The position numbers and the translations under genes are program-made. DNA of 64,000 nt from Amphirosellinia nigrospora (lineage: Eukaryota; Ascomycota; Sordariomycetes; Xylariales; Xylariaceae), in assembly GCA_004123355.1 (NCBI GenBank), contig SCHM01000003.1, forward strand, positions 62,001-126,000, written 5' to 3'. Within the stretch, counting starts at the first letter, position 1, and each line of letters begins with the position of its first letter. This document shows positions 1 through 11,981 of the stretch, one piece after another. The notes below the pieces were generated by a model. The model was not told the origin of the DNA and ran no database searches. It worked only from the letters and a program-made list of their open reading frames with translations.

Positions 1-1623
1 TATAAAATATTATATATTATTAAATTTTTATTTTTTTAGTTTATTTAATATTATAACTTTTAATAATAAAATTAAAACGTTTATATTTTTTTATAATAAT
101 TTTTTTTTTTTTTTTTTAAGTTTTATTATTTTTTTTTAAAATTTTTGCTTTTTAACTAAATAATAAATTATTAAAATATTTAATATAAATATATTTTTTT
201 TTTTTTATATATTTTAAACTTTTATTATATTATAAAAAAATTTAATTTATTTAATAAATAGTTTATTTTTTAAAATTATTTTTTTTTTAAAATTAATATA
301 TAATTTTTTATATTAAAATTAAATTCGCGTTAATTTTTATTAGTTTAATTAATTATACGTTTTTAAATATAATATAAGTTTTTTTAATTAATTTAATAAA
401 TTATATTATTTTTTTTAATTTTTTTTATATATTTATTTAAATCGGTTTTTTTTATAGTCCGATTTTTTAATTAAAATTAAATAATATTAAAAAACCTATT
501 TTATTTTATAAATAATAGTTTATTAAAACGTAAAAAATTAAAGCTTATATATAATTTATAGCAAATATATTTTAAACTAATTATTTAATAATAATTTATA
601 TATAGTTTTAATTTTTATTAATATATTTATTTATAATTTTTATTTATTTTATAGTTTTATAATAATTTTTAATAATTAATATATATTTTATATTTATTAG
701 CTTATATAACTTATTTATAAAAGCAAAAATAAACTAAAATCCGCGGTTTAAAATTATTATTATAAATATTTTAAAAACTTAAAAAAAAATTTCGTAATAT
801 ATTTTAATAATATTTTTTATAATTATTTTTAAATATAAAATATTATTTATATTTATTTATTTAAATAATTAATTATAATTAATATATTATTATATTTATA
901 TTTATTTTTAAATATTTATTTAAAATTAATAATAAAATAGCATTATATATATTTAAATATTAAAAAATATATAAGTTTATTAAAAGTTTTATTTTTAAAT
1001 ATTTTAATAAGTTTATATTTTATATAGTTTATTATATAATAATTATAATTTTTATTTAATTTAAACTATTAATAATATTTAGTTATAAATTTATATATTT
1101 TTATTTATTAAAATATATAATTAATATTATATACTAAAGGCCCTTTAATTTAGGGGCAAAAATACTTAAGTTTTTAAAAACTACGTATTTAGGTTAGTAA
1201 ATAAGTTATAGTTGCCGGTTATGCTAGTTCGCTTTTTTTTAATAAATTATATATAGTAAAACTTGCTATTTTATTTTAATTTATTAACTATAATATTTTA
1301 TTTTTTATATAATTATATAATTATATTATAAAAATATTTAACCGTTTAATTAATAATAGCAATAAATTTATTTATAAATATAAACGTTAATATATAATAT
1401 TTTTTATATATTTATTTTATTAATAGTAATAATATACGCTAAAATTATATTATTATTTTATAATTAAATTATAATTTTAAACTATAAAATAAAATTAAAA
1501 AGTTAAATATTATAATAAATAATTAATTTTTATTTTAAATAAAAAAACTTACTACGATATTAAAATTTTTAAAACGATTTTTAACTCGGATAAAATTAAA
1601 AAAGTTTTCCGGTAAATATAAGT

Positions 1624-1711
1624 TGCTATTTTAAATTTTAAATACGATTATAAGCTATTTTTAATTTTAAATATAACTATAAGTTATTTTTAATTTTAAA
1701 TATAACTATAA
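1624..1711. repeat. RIP-eroded tandem repeat, about 30-bp unit x3
   Basis: Three consecutive copies of a unit of about 29-30 bp built around CTATTTTTAATTTTAAATA. The copies differ mainly by transitions, for example GCTATT against GTTATT and ACGATTATAA against ACTATAA, as expected if a short tandem array was present before the block was mutated. Confidence 0.5.
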
Positions 1712-1782
1712 ACTTTATATTTTAAATAATAGCGCTATTATAAAATATACTAATTTTTATAACGTATTAAACTTTTATTTTT

Positions 1783-1938
1783 TTCGAAAAAAGCTTAAGT
1801 TTATCGATAAATTTAAAAAAAACTTTATAAATTAGCTAAAACGTTTAAAAAAAAAAAACTTTTCAAAAAAACTTAAACTTATTAATAAGTTTAAAAAAAA
1901 CTTTATAAACTAACTAAAACGTTTTAAAAAAAAAAACT
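1783..1938. repeat. RIP-eroded tandem duplication, about 79-bp unit x2
   Basis: Two copies of a unit of about 79 bp (starting at 1,783 and 1,862) share the core AAAAAAAACTTTATAAA and a following CTAAAACGTTT. Differences between the copies are largely C/T and G/A (for example TTATCGATAA against TTATTAATAA), which fits a duplication that was later mutated. Confidence 0.55.
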
Positions 1939-2299
1939 CGAAAACTTAAAAAACACGTTTATTATAATTAATTTAAAACTTTAAAGTCCTTAAAAACCTA
2001 AAAACTACGTTTAAAATATTATAATAAAAAACAAAAAAAAAATAAAAAAGTTATAAACGAACACTCCGTAAAAAATACCGCTATATTTATTACGCTAGTA
2101 TAATAGCTAATTTTATAACAATTATAGTTTTTTTAAAAAATAACTTAATAAAAATTATATTTAAACAAAGTTTATAATAATAATACTAGTTTATAACCTA
2201 AAAAATAAATATTTAAATTAATATTAAATTAAAAAATAAAAAAATAAAATAACTATAAATATAATTAAACAAATAATATTAAATAATCGCATTTAATAT

Positions 2300-2372
2300 A
2301 ACATATAACTATTAAATAATTAAGTTTAATAGAATATATAACTATTAAATAATTAAATTTAATATAAAATTA
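2300..2372. repeat. Short tandem repeat, 33-bp period
   Basis: The string ATAACTATTAAATAATTAA occurs twice with a 33-bp offset (near 2,305 and 2,338), with a G/A difference right after it. A similar loose pair around AACAAAAAAGTTTTT lies at about 2,543 and 2,595. Probably faded subrepeats of the original repeat element. Confidence 0.4.
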
Positions 2373-5300
2373 AATTTAGTACAATTTATAATAAAAAAAA
2401 ATTAAAAATAAAACTTTATAATTTATTTATATTATATTATTACTTTTAATATAAATATTTAACCTTAAATTATTTTATTAAATTTATAATTATCTATATA
2501 ATAAAAAAATATATTAAAAACTAAATATATATAATAGTAAATAAAAACAAAAAAGTTTTTAATTCAAGTAAAAAAATTTCCTATTTAAAATATAAAAAAC
2601 AAAAAAGTTTTTTATCAATAAAAAAACTTTCTTTTTATTTAGTCGTACCTCCTTTATAAAACTTAAGCAATATATTTTTTAATAAAATATATTTTTAAAT
2701 AAAAAAAAAAAAATAACTAAATATTTATAAAATATAATTAATTTATTTTTTAATTTTTATAAATTTTTTAGTTTATTATTTTTTATTTGTTAATAATAAT
2801 TTTTTATATTTATATTTTTATAGTTTTTTTTAAAAATTTATTTAATTAATTATAATTTTATAAAAATATATAGTTTATTATATATTTTAATAAAACTTAT
2901 TTAATAAAATTTTATTTAAGCAAAAATAAATTATATTATATTATTTACTAGCTAAAATATTATAAAATAATATTATATTTTTTTTTAGCTTTTATATTAT
3001 TAGGTTTTTTTATTTTTATAATAAAATATAATTAATATATTATTTTTTTTAAAATAATATAATATTAAAAAATTATATTTTAAAAAAAAATTAATTTATT
3101 TAATTTATTTTAAATTAAAATATTATTTTTACTAAAAAACTTTAATATTTAATTATTAATAAAAACTAAAAAAAACTTATTATAACTATTAATTAGTTTA
3201 AGTTTTTATTTTTTAAATATAATATAATTATTAATAATTTTTTATTATAAATATTATAATTTAATTTAATATTATAAAATATTTTTAAAAATATATTATT
3301 AAATATTAAATTTTATTATATAATTATAATAATACGTTAAAACTAACGCTATTAAAAAAATCGGTTTTAATTTTTATTAATAAGTTATAATTAAAATATT
3401 TTAATAAAAAAATTTTATTAAAATTTTTTTAAACTAATAAAATAATTTTTATATTTTTTAGTTTATTTAAAAAATATATTTTTTATATTAATTAGTTTAA
3501 AAACATTATAATATAACTTTAAATATTAATAAAATTTTAAAAAAAATTATAAATTTTAAAAAAAATTATACGTTTTTAATTAATATAAAAGTTTTTTATT
3601 TTAATATAATATTAATTTTAATAAAATTTATTCGAATTTTTTTAATATTAATAATATAGCTTAAAAATTTAGTTTTAATAATATAAAATTTAAACTTTTT
3701 AAATTAATTTATAATTTAGTTTAAATTAATTATTTTAATATATAATATATATAAATAATATTTTTTTATAATTTTTAAATAAATAATAATATTATTAATA
3801 TAAACGTTATAAAAATTATTTAAAAAATTAAATAATATATTATTAATATATTATTAAAATATTAAAATTTATTAATAAAACTAAATAATAATATTAATAA
3901 TTAATATATTATATTTTATATAAAATATTATCTAATTTTTATTTTTAAATAATATATAAATATAATTAAATATTTATTATATATTAAATTAAATAAAAAT
4001 TTTCGCTTTAATAATATAAACTAAAGTTTTTTTAATAAAAAAATAAATATTAGTTTTTTTTTATAATTTTATTTAGCTTATAATAATTTATATAAAAATA
4101 AAGCTTACTATTTATTTTTTTATAAATAAAATAAATATATTATATAATATTATTAAGTTTAATAAAGCTTTTATATAAATTTTCGATTAAAAATTTTTAT
4201 ATAACTTTTAATTTATTTAATAATATTTATATAAAATATTATAGCTTAAATTAGTTTTAAATTTATTTTTAAAAAATTTTATTTTAATTTATTTATAAGC
4301 AATATAATAATAATATATTAAAGTTTATTCGGCTAAAAATATATATTAAGTTTTAATATTTTTTAAATATTTTTTTTGCGCTTTTTATTTTTATTTTTTA
4401 TTTTTTATTTTTTAAAAATCGTTTTTATTTTTTTTAATTTTTCGATTATTTTATTAACTTTATTAACATTAATAATATAAACGTTTTTTAATTCGGTTTT
4501 TTTTTACTATTATATTAAAAATAATAATATTTAAGCTAAATATTTCGGTCGTTAATTTTTCTTTATATTAATTAATACTGTTTTATTTTATATAATAAAA
4601 GCTTTTTTTATTAACTTTTAAATAAAAATAATTAATATAATATTAATAAAACTAATATTTATAAATAAATTAGCTAATTTTATAATTATTTTTATAATAA
4701 TATTTAATAAAATTAATAATTATATTATTAGTTTTATATAAAAAATAATATTTTTATTTTTAGCTATTAATATTATTAACGTTTAGTTTTTAAATATTTT
4801 TTATTAATATAATATATAATTTTATTATAAATATTAAAACTATATTATTATTAAAAAAACTATATATATTAGTACTAAAAAAACTTTTTAAGCTTAAACT
4901 TTTAAAAATATATTTATTTTAAATATTAAAAAGTTTATAAATTTTCCGAAAATATAATTAATAATAATATTTATATTTATATTAAAAAACTTTTAAAATA
5001 GCTAAGTTTATTAAAATTATTAAAACTTATAATATTTAAATAAATAAAAATAAAATTAATATTTTTAAAACAAAATAGTTTAAGATTTTTTTTATTAATA
5101 ATTAATAAAAAATAAAATTAAATATAAAAACTTATTTTTTTAGTCGAAAAAATATAAAATTTTTTAATAAAATTTATAATAAATTTTATAAAATAAATTA
5201 TATAATTTAAATAAATAAAACTATATTTTTATATATTTTATATTTATTATTTAAAAAAAAATTTATAATATAAATAAAAACTAAATAATTATTAATTTAT

Positions 5301-7473
5301 AATAGTTTAATAAAATTATTATTTTTAATAGCTATTTTTTTTTTTATAAAATAAAATAATCGGAAGTTTTTATAAAAAAACTTATATTATTTATATTAAT
5401 ATAACTAGTTTTTTTATTAATTTTTAGTTTATTTTAATTATAAGAATAAGTTTATTATTATTAGCTTTTATAGTATAAAATAATTTAATATAATATTAAT
5501 AAATATATAAATTTTTTATTTATATTTAAAAATATATAAATAAATTTTTTTGTTTTTGTTTTATTTTTATTATTATTTTATTAATAATATTTTTTTTTAA
5601 TATATTTAAAAAGTATATATAGTATTTAAATATTATTTTAGTTTATTTTAGGTAAAAATATACTATATTACCGAAAAAACTTTTTATTCATTTTTTTTTA
5701 TTAAATTTTTTAAATTTTATATTAATATTTTAAAAATATTTATTATTATTAAACGTATATAAATATTTAAATAGTTTTATTTTTTAAGAACTTTAAGCTT
5801 TAAAATAATATTTTAGCGTAAGATAATTTTTTTATATTTTTTTTATTACGTATAATTAGCTAAGCTTTTATAAAAACGTAAAATAGTTTTATTAGCTAAA
5901 AATTATTAAAAAAAAAGTAATAAATAATAATTAAATTATTATAAATATTATATACGAATTATATATTAAATTTTATATTAGTTAAAATAGTTTTTTTTTA
6001 ATATTATTTAAAATATTATTTATTTAAAACTATATTTAGTATTATAATTTAAATTATATTTTATATTTATAAATTAATAAATATTTTTAAATAAAGTTTA
6101 ATATTATAGTTTTTATATTAAACTAAGTTTTAAATAAAAATTAAACGAATTTATTTTTTTTATATAAAATATAGCTAGTTATATATTTAAATTAATATTT
6201 ATTATACAGCTAAAATTAAATATAGTTTTTTTAAATAAAAAATAACGTATTTATATAAACTATAAAAAACTTTATATTATAATTTATTTAAATAAATATT
6301 ATATAATAGTTTTAATAAATTATTAGCTATAAAAATATTATTATTTAAATTTTATTAACTATTTTATTATTAATAAATAAATAATTAATTTATTAATTTA
6401 TTTATTTATTTATAATAATATAATTTTTAAATATTTTATTTATTAAAACGTTTTAATTATATTTTAAATATATTAAATTAATTTATAATATAAAATATTA
6501 AACTTAAAAATAAATTAAAATAATTATAAAAACTTATTATATTAAATTTTATATAAATATAATAAAATATATATAACGGAAATAATAATAAATAACGCGT
6601 TTAAACGTAATTTCGAACTAAAATATAAAAAAACTTTTATTATAAAAAATTTTAAACGAATTTTATTAAAACTAATTTCGCGAACTATATAATAATAAAA
6701 TACTATTATTTTTTTTAAAGCTAAATATTATTTTTTTTATAAATAGTTTAATTTATAATAAACATAAAAAATTAAACAATTTTATATTTTATATATAATA
6801 CGCGAATAATATTATATATTATATATAATAAAAAATATTATTTAAACCTAACTAAAATAATAAAAGCTTTAAAACTATATTCGATTTATAAAAAATTATA
6901 ATATATTAAAAAATACTATAAATATTGCTTAAAATATAAATTAATTATAATAAAAATAAAAACCGGTAAATAGCTTATATTTAATTAAACTTAAAAGTAT
7001 ATTATTAATATAAATAATTATAATTAATTTTATTTATTATTATTTTTAGTTAAATTATAAAATATTTATAATAATTAAAAAGCTTTAATATATATAATTA
7101 TATAATAATAATTTTTATTATACGTTTAAATAAATATTTATAATTTTTAATAATATAAAATATACTACTAAAAACTAAATAATAATTTTAATTAAATAAT
7201 TATTTTTAAATAATTAAAATATTTTAAAAAATTATTTCTAATCGCGATTATAAGTTTATTTTTATTTTTAAAAAAGTATATAAAAAGCATTAAATATTAA
7301 ATTATTAATAATTACTATATATTATCCGCAAAAAAATAATTTATTTAAAAAAAAAAACTAAACAATTAAAATTATAATACGCTTTTATAACTATATATAT
7401 TTTAAATCGAATTAGCTCGATATAGTTTTTATTTTATAATAAAACTTTAATTTTAATTTTTATAGCTAACATA

Positions 7474-8273
7474 CCACACAAGCATCCTGGCCACACAAGT
7501 ATCTTGGCCACTTAGGCTTGGCATTTTACTAAAATTATAATAACTTTACGGAACTAAGCTTAATCGGGAAATAGTTTATAAGGTTAATATATAACTATAT
7601 ATAGTATATAAATATAATTTTTTTAATTTTTTACGCTAGCTTAATAAGGTTATAAACCCCGGTTTTTAAAATAAGCTAAAAATAAAGCTAAAATAAAATC
7701 CTAGTTAGTACTAGCGTATAATTTTATTTAAAATTTTAAAAAAGTAAGATTAGATTTAGTACGTCTTTTTATACTATATATATTTTTTTCGAATTTTTTA
7801 AGCCAGGTTAGTATTTCTTTTTATTTTTTAAAGTATAAAATATTATTATTTTTTATTATTTTTTATTATTTTTTTATTTTTTTATTTTTTTTTATTTTTT
7901 TTTTTTGATTTTTTATACTTTAAAAAATAAAAAGAAATACTAAACCGGGCTTAAAAAATTGGAAAAAAATAATATAATATCAAAAAACGTACTAAATCTA
8001 ATTTGACTTTTTTAAAATTTTAAATAAAATTATACGCTAGTACTAACTAGGATTTTATTTTAGCTTTATTTTTAGCTTATTTTAAAACCGGGGTTTATAA
8101 CCTTATTAAGCTAGCGTAAAAAATTAAAGAAATTATATTTATATACTATAATAGTTATATATTAACCCTATAAATTATTTCTAGATTAAGCTTAGTTCCG
8201 TAAAGTTATTATAATTTTAGTAAAATGCTAAGCTTAAGTGGCTAGGATACTTGTGTGGCCAGGATGCTTGTGG
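7474..8273. mobile_element. 800-bp foldback/MITE-like DNA transposon, TA target duplication
   Basis: The element is nearly one palindrome. A left arm of about 400 bp starts CCACACAAGCATCCTGG and a right arm ends CCAGGATGCTTGTGG; the two meet at a T-rich centre (about 7,850-7,910). TA lies directly outside each end (7,472-7,473 and 8,274-8,275), matching the TA target duplication of Tc1/mariner/pogo elements. Each tip carries two direct copies of about 17 bp (CACACAAGCATCCTGGC, then CACACAAGTATCTTGGC), which resemble transposase-binding subrepeats. No transposase frame is visible, so it is non-autonomous. The arms differ mainly by transitions, for example left CTTGGCCACTTAGGCTTGG against the right arm read in reverse CCTAGCCACTTAAGCTTAG, consistent with mutation after insertion. 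The exact superfamily is inferred only from the TA duplication. Confidence 0.75.
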
Positions 8274-9307
8274 TACGTTATATAATTTATTTTATATAAA
8301 TAATTATTTAAATTTAAGCTTTTTAGCTTTTTTAATATATTTATAAGCTAAATAAATATATATAATTTTAAAAATATAAAATCTTTATATAACTATTTAT
8401 AATAAAATACTAAATTAACTATAAACTTTATTATTATTATAATAAAAACTATTTTAATAATAAATATTAAATATTAAAATTTAAACTAAATAATAAAGTT
8501 TTTTCCGCTTATATAACAATTATTATTTACTTAGCAAATTTTTTAAAAAATATTTATAATAATATATTAAACTTTAAATTAAACGTAAAATTAGTAATTT
8601 AGCTTATAAATTAAATTTCTTTAAATATTATTATATATACTTTATTATTTTTATTGCGTAGTTATAACTTTATAAAAATAATAAAAACTTTTTAAGCAAA
8701 TAATACTATTATTAAAACTTATTAAAACTAATTAATATTTTAATAATAATAATAAATAAACGTTTATAAAATAAAAGTTATATTTAAATATTATTTTAAC
8801 CGAAAAAAAATAATTTTAACTATTTAATTAAATAAAAAAAATAAAAATATAAATATAACTATTAATATTTAATATATTATTTTTAATATTTATAAAAATT
8901 TATTAACGAATATTAGTTTAAATATAGCCCTTGCTTTATATTATTAAAAAAAAAACAGCAGTTTTTTATAAAGCTACTATTTATATTTAAACTTAGTAAG
9001 CGCTTTTATAAAAAGCTATATAAAATAACTAAAGCTTTTACTCCGGCACTAATTCCCGTTAATATCCTTGCTGTTATTACCCTAGTACTTAACGTACTTG
9101 CGGTTAATCTTATACTTATTAAGCTTTTTTTTTAGCAAAACTTTAAATTATAGCTTATAAATAAAATAATAAAAAAAATAAAATAAATAATAATATTACT
9201 TAATATTATATAAAAAATTATATTATATATAACTTAAATAGATTTGCTAAAATTAACAAAGATTTTTTTATACCCTAGTATTTTAATAAAACCCTTAAAA
9301 GGTTTAT

Positions 9308-9435
9308 ATTGCTATATAGCTTCCTTGCGCGGAACGTAAAGAAAAGCTACCTAGCAATACTTATATTTAAATAAACAGCTAGTATATTACTAGTTAAAAA
9401 TCTATTATTAGATCTACGTAGTAAATCTAATAATA
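9308..9435. repeat. Two small inverted repeats in a less mutated island
   Basis: ATTGCTATATAGCTT (9,308-9,322) pairs with AAGCTACCTAGCAAT (9,344-9,358) at 13 of 15 positions. TATTATTAGAT (9,403-9,413) pairs perfectly with ATCTAATAATA (9,425-9,435) around an 11-base loop. The surrounding 9,030-9,480 stretch keeps more C and G than the rest of the block, so these may be ends or subterminal parts of a younger element. Their role is unknown. Confidence 0.4.
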
Positions 9436-9989
9436 AATTCTCTTTTTTAATTAAGCTTTACTTTACAACTTATAATATTCTTTTTAATTTTAATATATTT
9501 ATTTTTTTTGCTATTAAATTAATTATATTTAAAATAGCTATAAAAAAGCTATTTTAATATATATAATTTTATATTTAATATATTAAGCTTATAATTTAAT
9601 ATTTTTTACGTTATAAAATATTTATAACTTTTAAATTTAAAGTTTATTAAATAACTTTAAAAATATTTTAATTAAATTTTTAAGCAAAAATTATAAAATA
9701 ATATATTTTAAATCGTATAAAATAAAGCTAGTTTTTCGAAAGTTTTTTTTAATATTTTTTAATATTATTATAGTATTATATATAGTATAAAATAACGCAA
9801 AAACAAATTTTTCCTTAATATAAATAATATAAACTTAAGTTAATTTTATAACGTTATTTTAAAAATATTATTTTTAAAACAATATTTAATAAACTAAATA
9901 TTATTCGTAAAACGTTATTTTTAAAATAACGTTTAATATAAATTTAAGTTAATAAATTAATAACTTTAAAATTATTAAACTATACTTTT

Positions 9990-10250
9990 TTTAAAAACTA
10001 ACTATGCCGATGTATATTTCGAGCGTCGCTAAATTCTAGGGCTGTTCTAGTTTAGCTATCGCTTTTACTCGGTCGTCTATCGTCGCTATTCCGTAACCGT
10101 CTACTATAAATCCCAATAGCCTCATAGGTAGCTTTGCTATAGTGTGGGCAGTTTCGAGCTAGTTTTCGAAGCTCAGAATCACCGCATTCGTACCTAAGGG
10201 TTGTTATATATCAATTACCCCTTGGTACCGCTTTCGCGACGAAAACTAAA
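9990..10250 (-). mobile_element. Ty3/gypsy LTR retrotransposon relic (reverse transcriptase part)
   Basis: On the minus strand, between about 10,180 and 10,010, the translation resembles the end of the reverse transcriptase core of fungal Ty3/gypsy elements: a stretch like LLGFIVDGYGIATIDDRVKA followed by AIAKLEQP and a L-x-x-L-E-x-Y-I-G-I motif. It is broken and only a fragment; no LTRs or other domains could be paired with it. It is clearly less A/T-converted than the block it abuts, so it may be younger than, or only lightly touched by, the mutation that degraded the neighbouring DNA. Confidence 0.6.
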
Positions 10251-10407
10251 AAAAACCATACTGGAAAGGATAGAGATACTGTCAAAAAATTATATCTGAG
10301 GAATATAAAAGCACAAGGCATCTATCGTATATATAAACAGGTCATCCTACTTACTTTATTATATAGTTAAATAGCTAAATAGTACGCTTGTATACCTTCC
10401 ATTTTAG

Positions 10408-10712
10408 CATAAATGAAGCCGCGGACGAACAGGAGACAGTGATGCAGAGCGCGACACGGTCACTATTCCATCACCAATGGCCGCGAGCCTGTGGAAGATC
10501 GAGGTCAGGATGGCGAGATCATTGAAGAAGGCCAAGTGGTAGCGGTGTTGGAAGCAATGAAGATGGAAATCAAAGTGGTCGCCCCAAAAGAAGCTCAGGG
10601 GTGTCAGATCCGCACAATCGCGAAAAAAACACAAAGCGTTGTGAACGCGGGCGACATTCTCTTCATACTCTCAAAGCCACGCGAAGGACATATATGCACG
10701 AGACAATATTAA
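10408..10712 (+). pseudogene. Biotinyl-domain fragment (urea carboxylase-like C terminus)
   Basis: The translation shows a biotin attachment domain: TVTIPSPMAASLWKIEV, then GEIIEEGQVVAVLEAMKMEI with the biotinylated lysine in the AMKM motif, then a closing NAGDILFIL strand. This is the arrangement at the C-terminal end of biotin-dependent carboxylases, and the surrounding residues are most like fungal urea carboxylase/amidolyase. Only the last domain is present. The upstream part is missing and the fragment starts about 150 bp from the retrotransposon relic. The two halves lie in different frames around 10,500, so it also has a frameshift. It is probably the surviving end of a gene cut off by repeat insertion; a stand-alone carrier protein is less likely. 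Confidence 0.55.
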
Positions 10713-11364
10713 TTACATGTTGATGAGTACTTTATTAGGCTGGTCTGATTTCGATGTACGGCTTAATCATAGGGGTCCTTAGGCTCGACCATGGATTCTA
10801 TACAAATACAGCATACCTTAGTAATTATGAGTGGTCTAACTGCAATAAAACCATAAAAGGGACTCCGAGTTCGAGAGAAGGGCTTCATATATCATATATG
10901 GGAATCCACATTTCGGTATTTACCTACGCTCACTACTTGTATCTCTAGAGAGTTGCTTGAAGGAAAACTCTTGAAGATGATTGTGGATTAACGACAGGGG
11001 CCTAAACGTTATGATCGCCCGCTAAGAATTAGGCGAATGCGAGGCGCTGGGGAACGGCTAAAATGCGGAACCGGGACGTTTCTATAGACGTTGCCAGACG
11101 CAGGGTTCAGCGAGGGTGAGGGTCAGGGGTAGCAATGTAACTCTGGCAGAACTCTGGCATTACTTAACTGATGCTTAAAATACATGTTGAATTGATAGTG
11201 CTACTTGAAATCTAAATAGACACTCCAGAATAGAAACGCTTTTCTGTTACAGATCGACTATCCAAACCGTTCCTTCATCGTAAATGTAGTCGCCTAATTT
11301 ACGATGATGCCATACCCGTTGCGTAGCTCACAACCTTTATCGTCAACGTTGGTGCCGTTTATAT
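10713..11364. other. Intergenic, nothing recognised
   Basis: About 650 bp of normal composition. It contains a 64-residue frame at 10,754-10,948 that resembles nothing I know and lacks coding bias. No repeats, RNA genes or promoter signals stand out. Confidence 0.5.
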
Positions 11365-11981
11365 TTATAGCAGGACAGCGGCACCGAGAACGGCGCCCAC
11401 AATAGCAGCGCCGGCTAGAACGCCAACAGGTCTAGCGGCAGCCGTAATCGGAATTGATGTATTGGGTCCGACGCTACCTGGGGTAGTACTGTTGCCCGTA
11501 GCTGTCGGGTAGGGCGTAGCGGTGATAGTACCGCCAGCTCCAGTAGGGTGCTTGTGGGTTGGCATAGCTTTCCAGGCGATTCCGCGATCTTGTGGAGATA
11601 GCTAGTAATAGAAGCAGCCGCAGTTCCCGTGGCTATGCACCTAGTGACGACGTCGTCGTACGACGAGATTTCGACACTAGCAAAGCTGAGGAGCGACGAG
11701 CCCCAGCCCTGGAGCTCGTCCAATAGTGACTGGGGCAACGAGCCAGCTAAGCCACATAGCTGCTCCACGTAGACAGGGGCATCTCTTAGGAGATTACCAG
11801 GGTTTGGGGCGTCCGTCGCTTGGCTGTCGAAGTACGATGAGAGCTCCAAAGGAACCGTGGGAGCAGCGCCGATGAGGTCCTCTGCAAGCTGACTGCAAGC
11901 TGTATCGGGAAATTGCTTAGCCATAGACGTAGACGCACCCGTAAAGGCGGCTAGGAAAACGAGAGTCTTCTTTTTGTACAT
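11365..11981 (-). CDS. Small secreted, GPI-anchor-like cysteine-containing protein
   Basis: The N terminus MYKKKTLVFLAAFTGASTSM is a good secretion signal. The mature part has four spaced cysteines in an alpha-helical-looking body (about residues 25-145), then a Thr/Gly/Pro-rich linker, and ends in a hydrophobic tail (VGVLAGAAIVGAVLGAAVLL) typical of GPI-anchor addition. This layout recalls the small secreted 'infection structure specific' proteins of plant-associated sordariomycetes, but I cannot confirm membership. The body and the tail lie in different frames that change near 11,555, with no convincing intron between them, so a one-base error or a real frameshift is present. It sits alone between degraded genes. 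Confidence 0.55.

Larger units (their letters stand above)
1..9985. repeat. AT-rich, RIP-degenerated repeat block
   Basis: Almost pure A/T for 10 kb with no credible reading frame on either strand. The few remaining C and G bases sit mostly in CG, AC, CT or CC contexts; CpA and TpG are rare while TpA is everywhere. That is the known footprint of repeat-induced point mutation, which turns CpA into TpA in duplicated DNA of filamentous ascomycetes. The block ends abruptly near 9,985, where normal composition returns. Islands that are less AT-rich (about 1,130-1,240, 7,474-8,273 and 9,030-9,480) suggest several elements of different age. Composition was judged by eye, not computed. Confidence 0.85.

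Noticed and set aside
1-9985. Mitochondrial DNA insertion or organelle contig as the source of the AT-rich block
   Set aside because: No mitochondrial genes, tRNAs or GC clusters can be read, and residual CG dinucleotides with missing CpA fit RIP better. Read depth would settle it.
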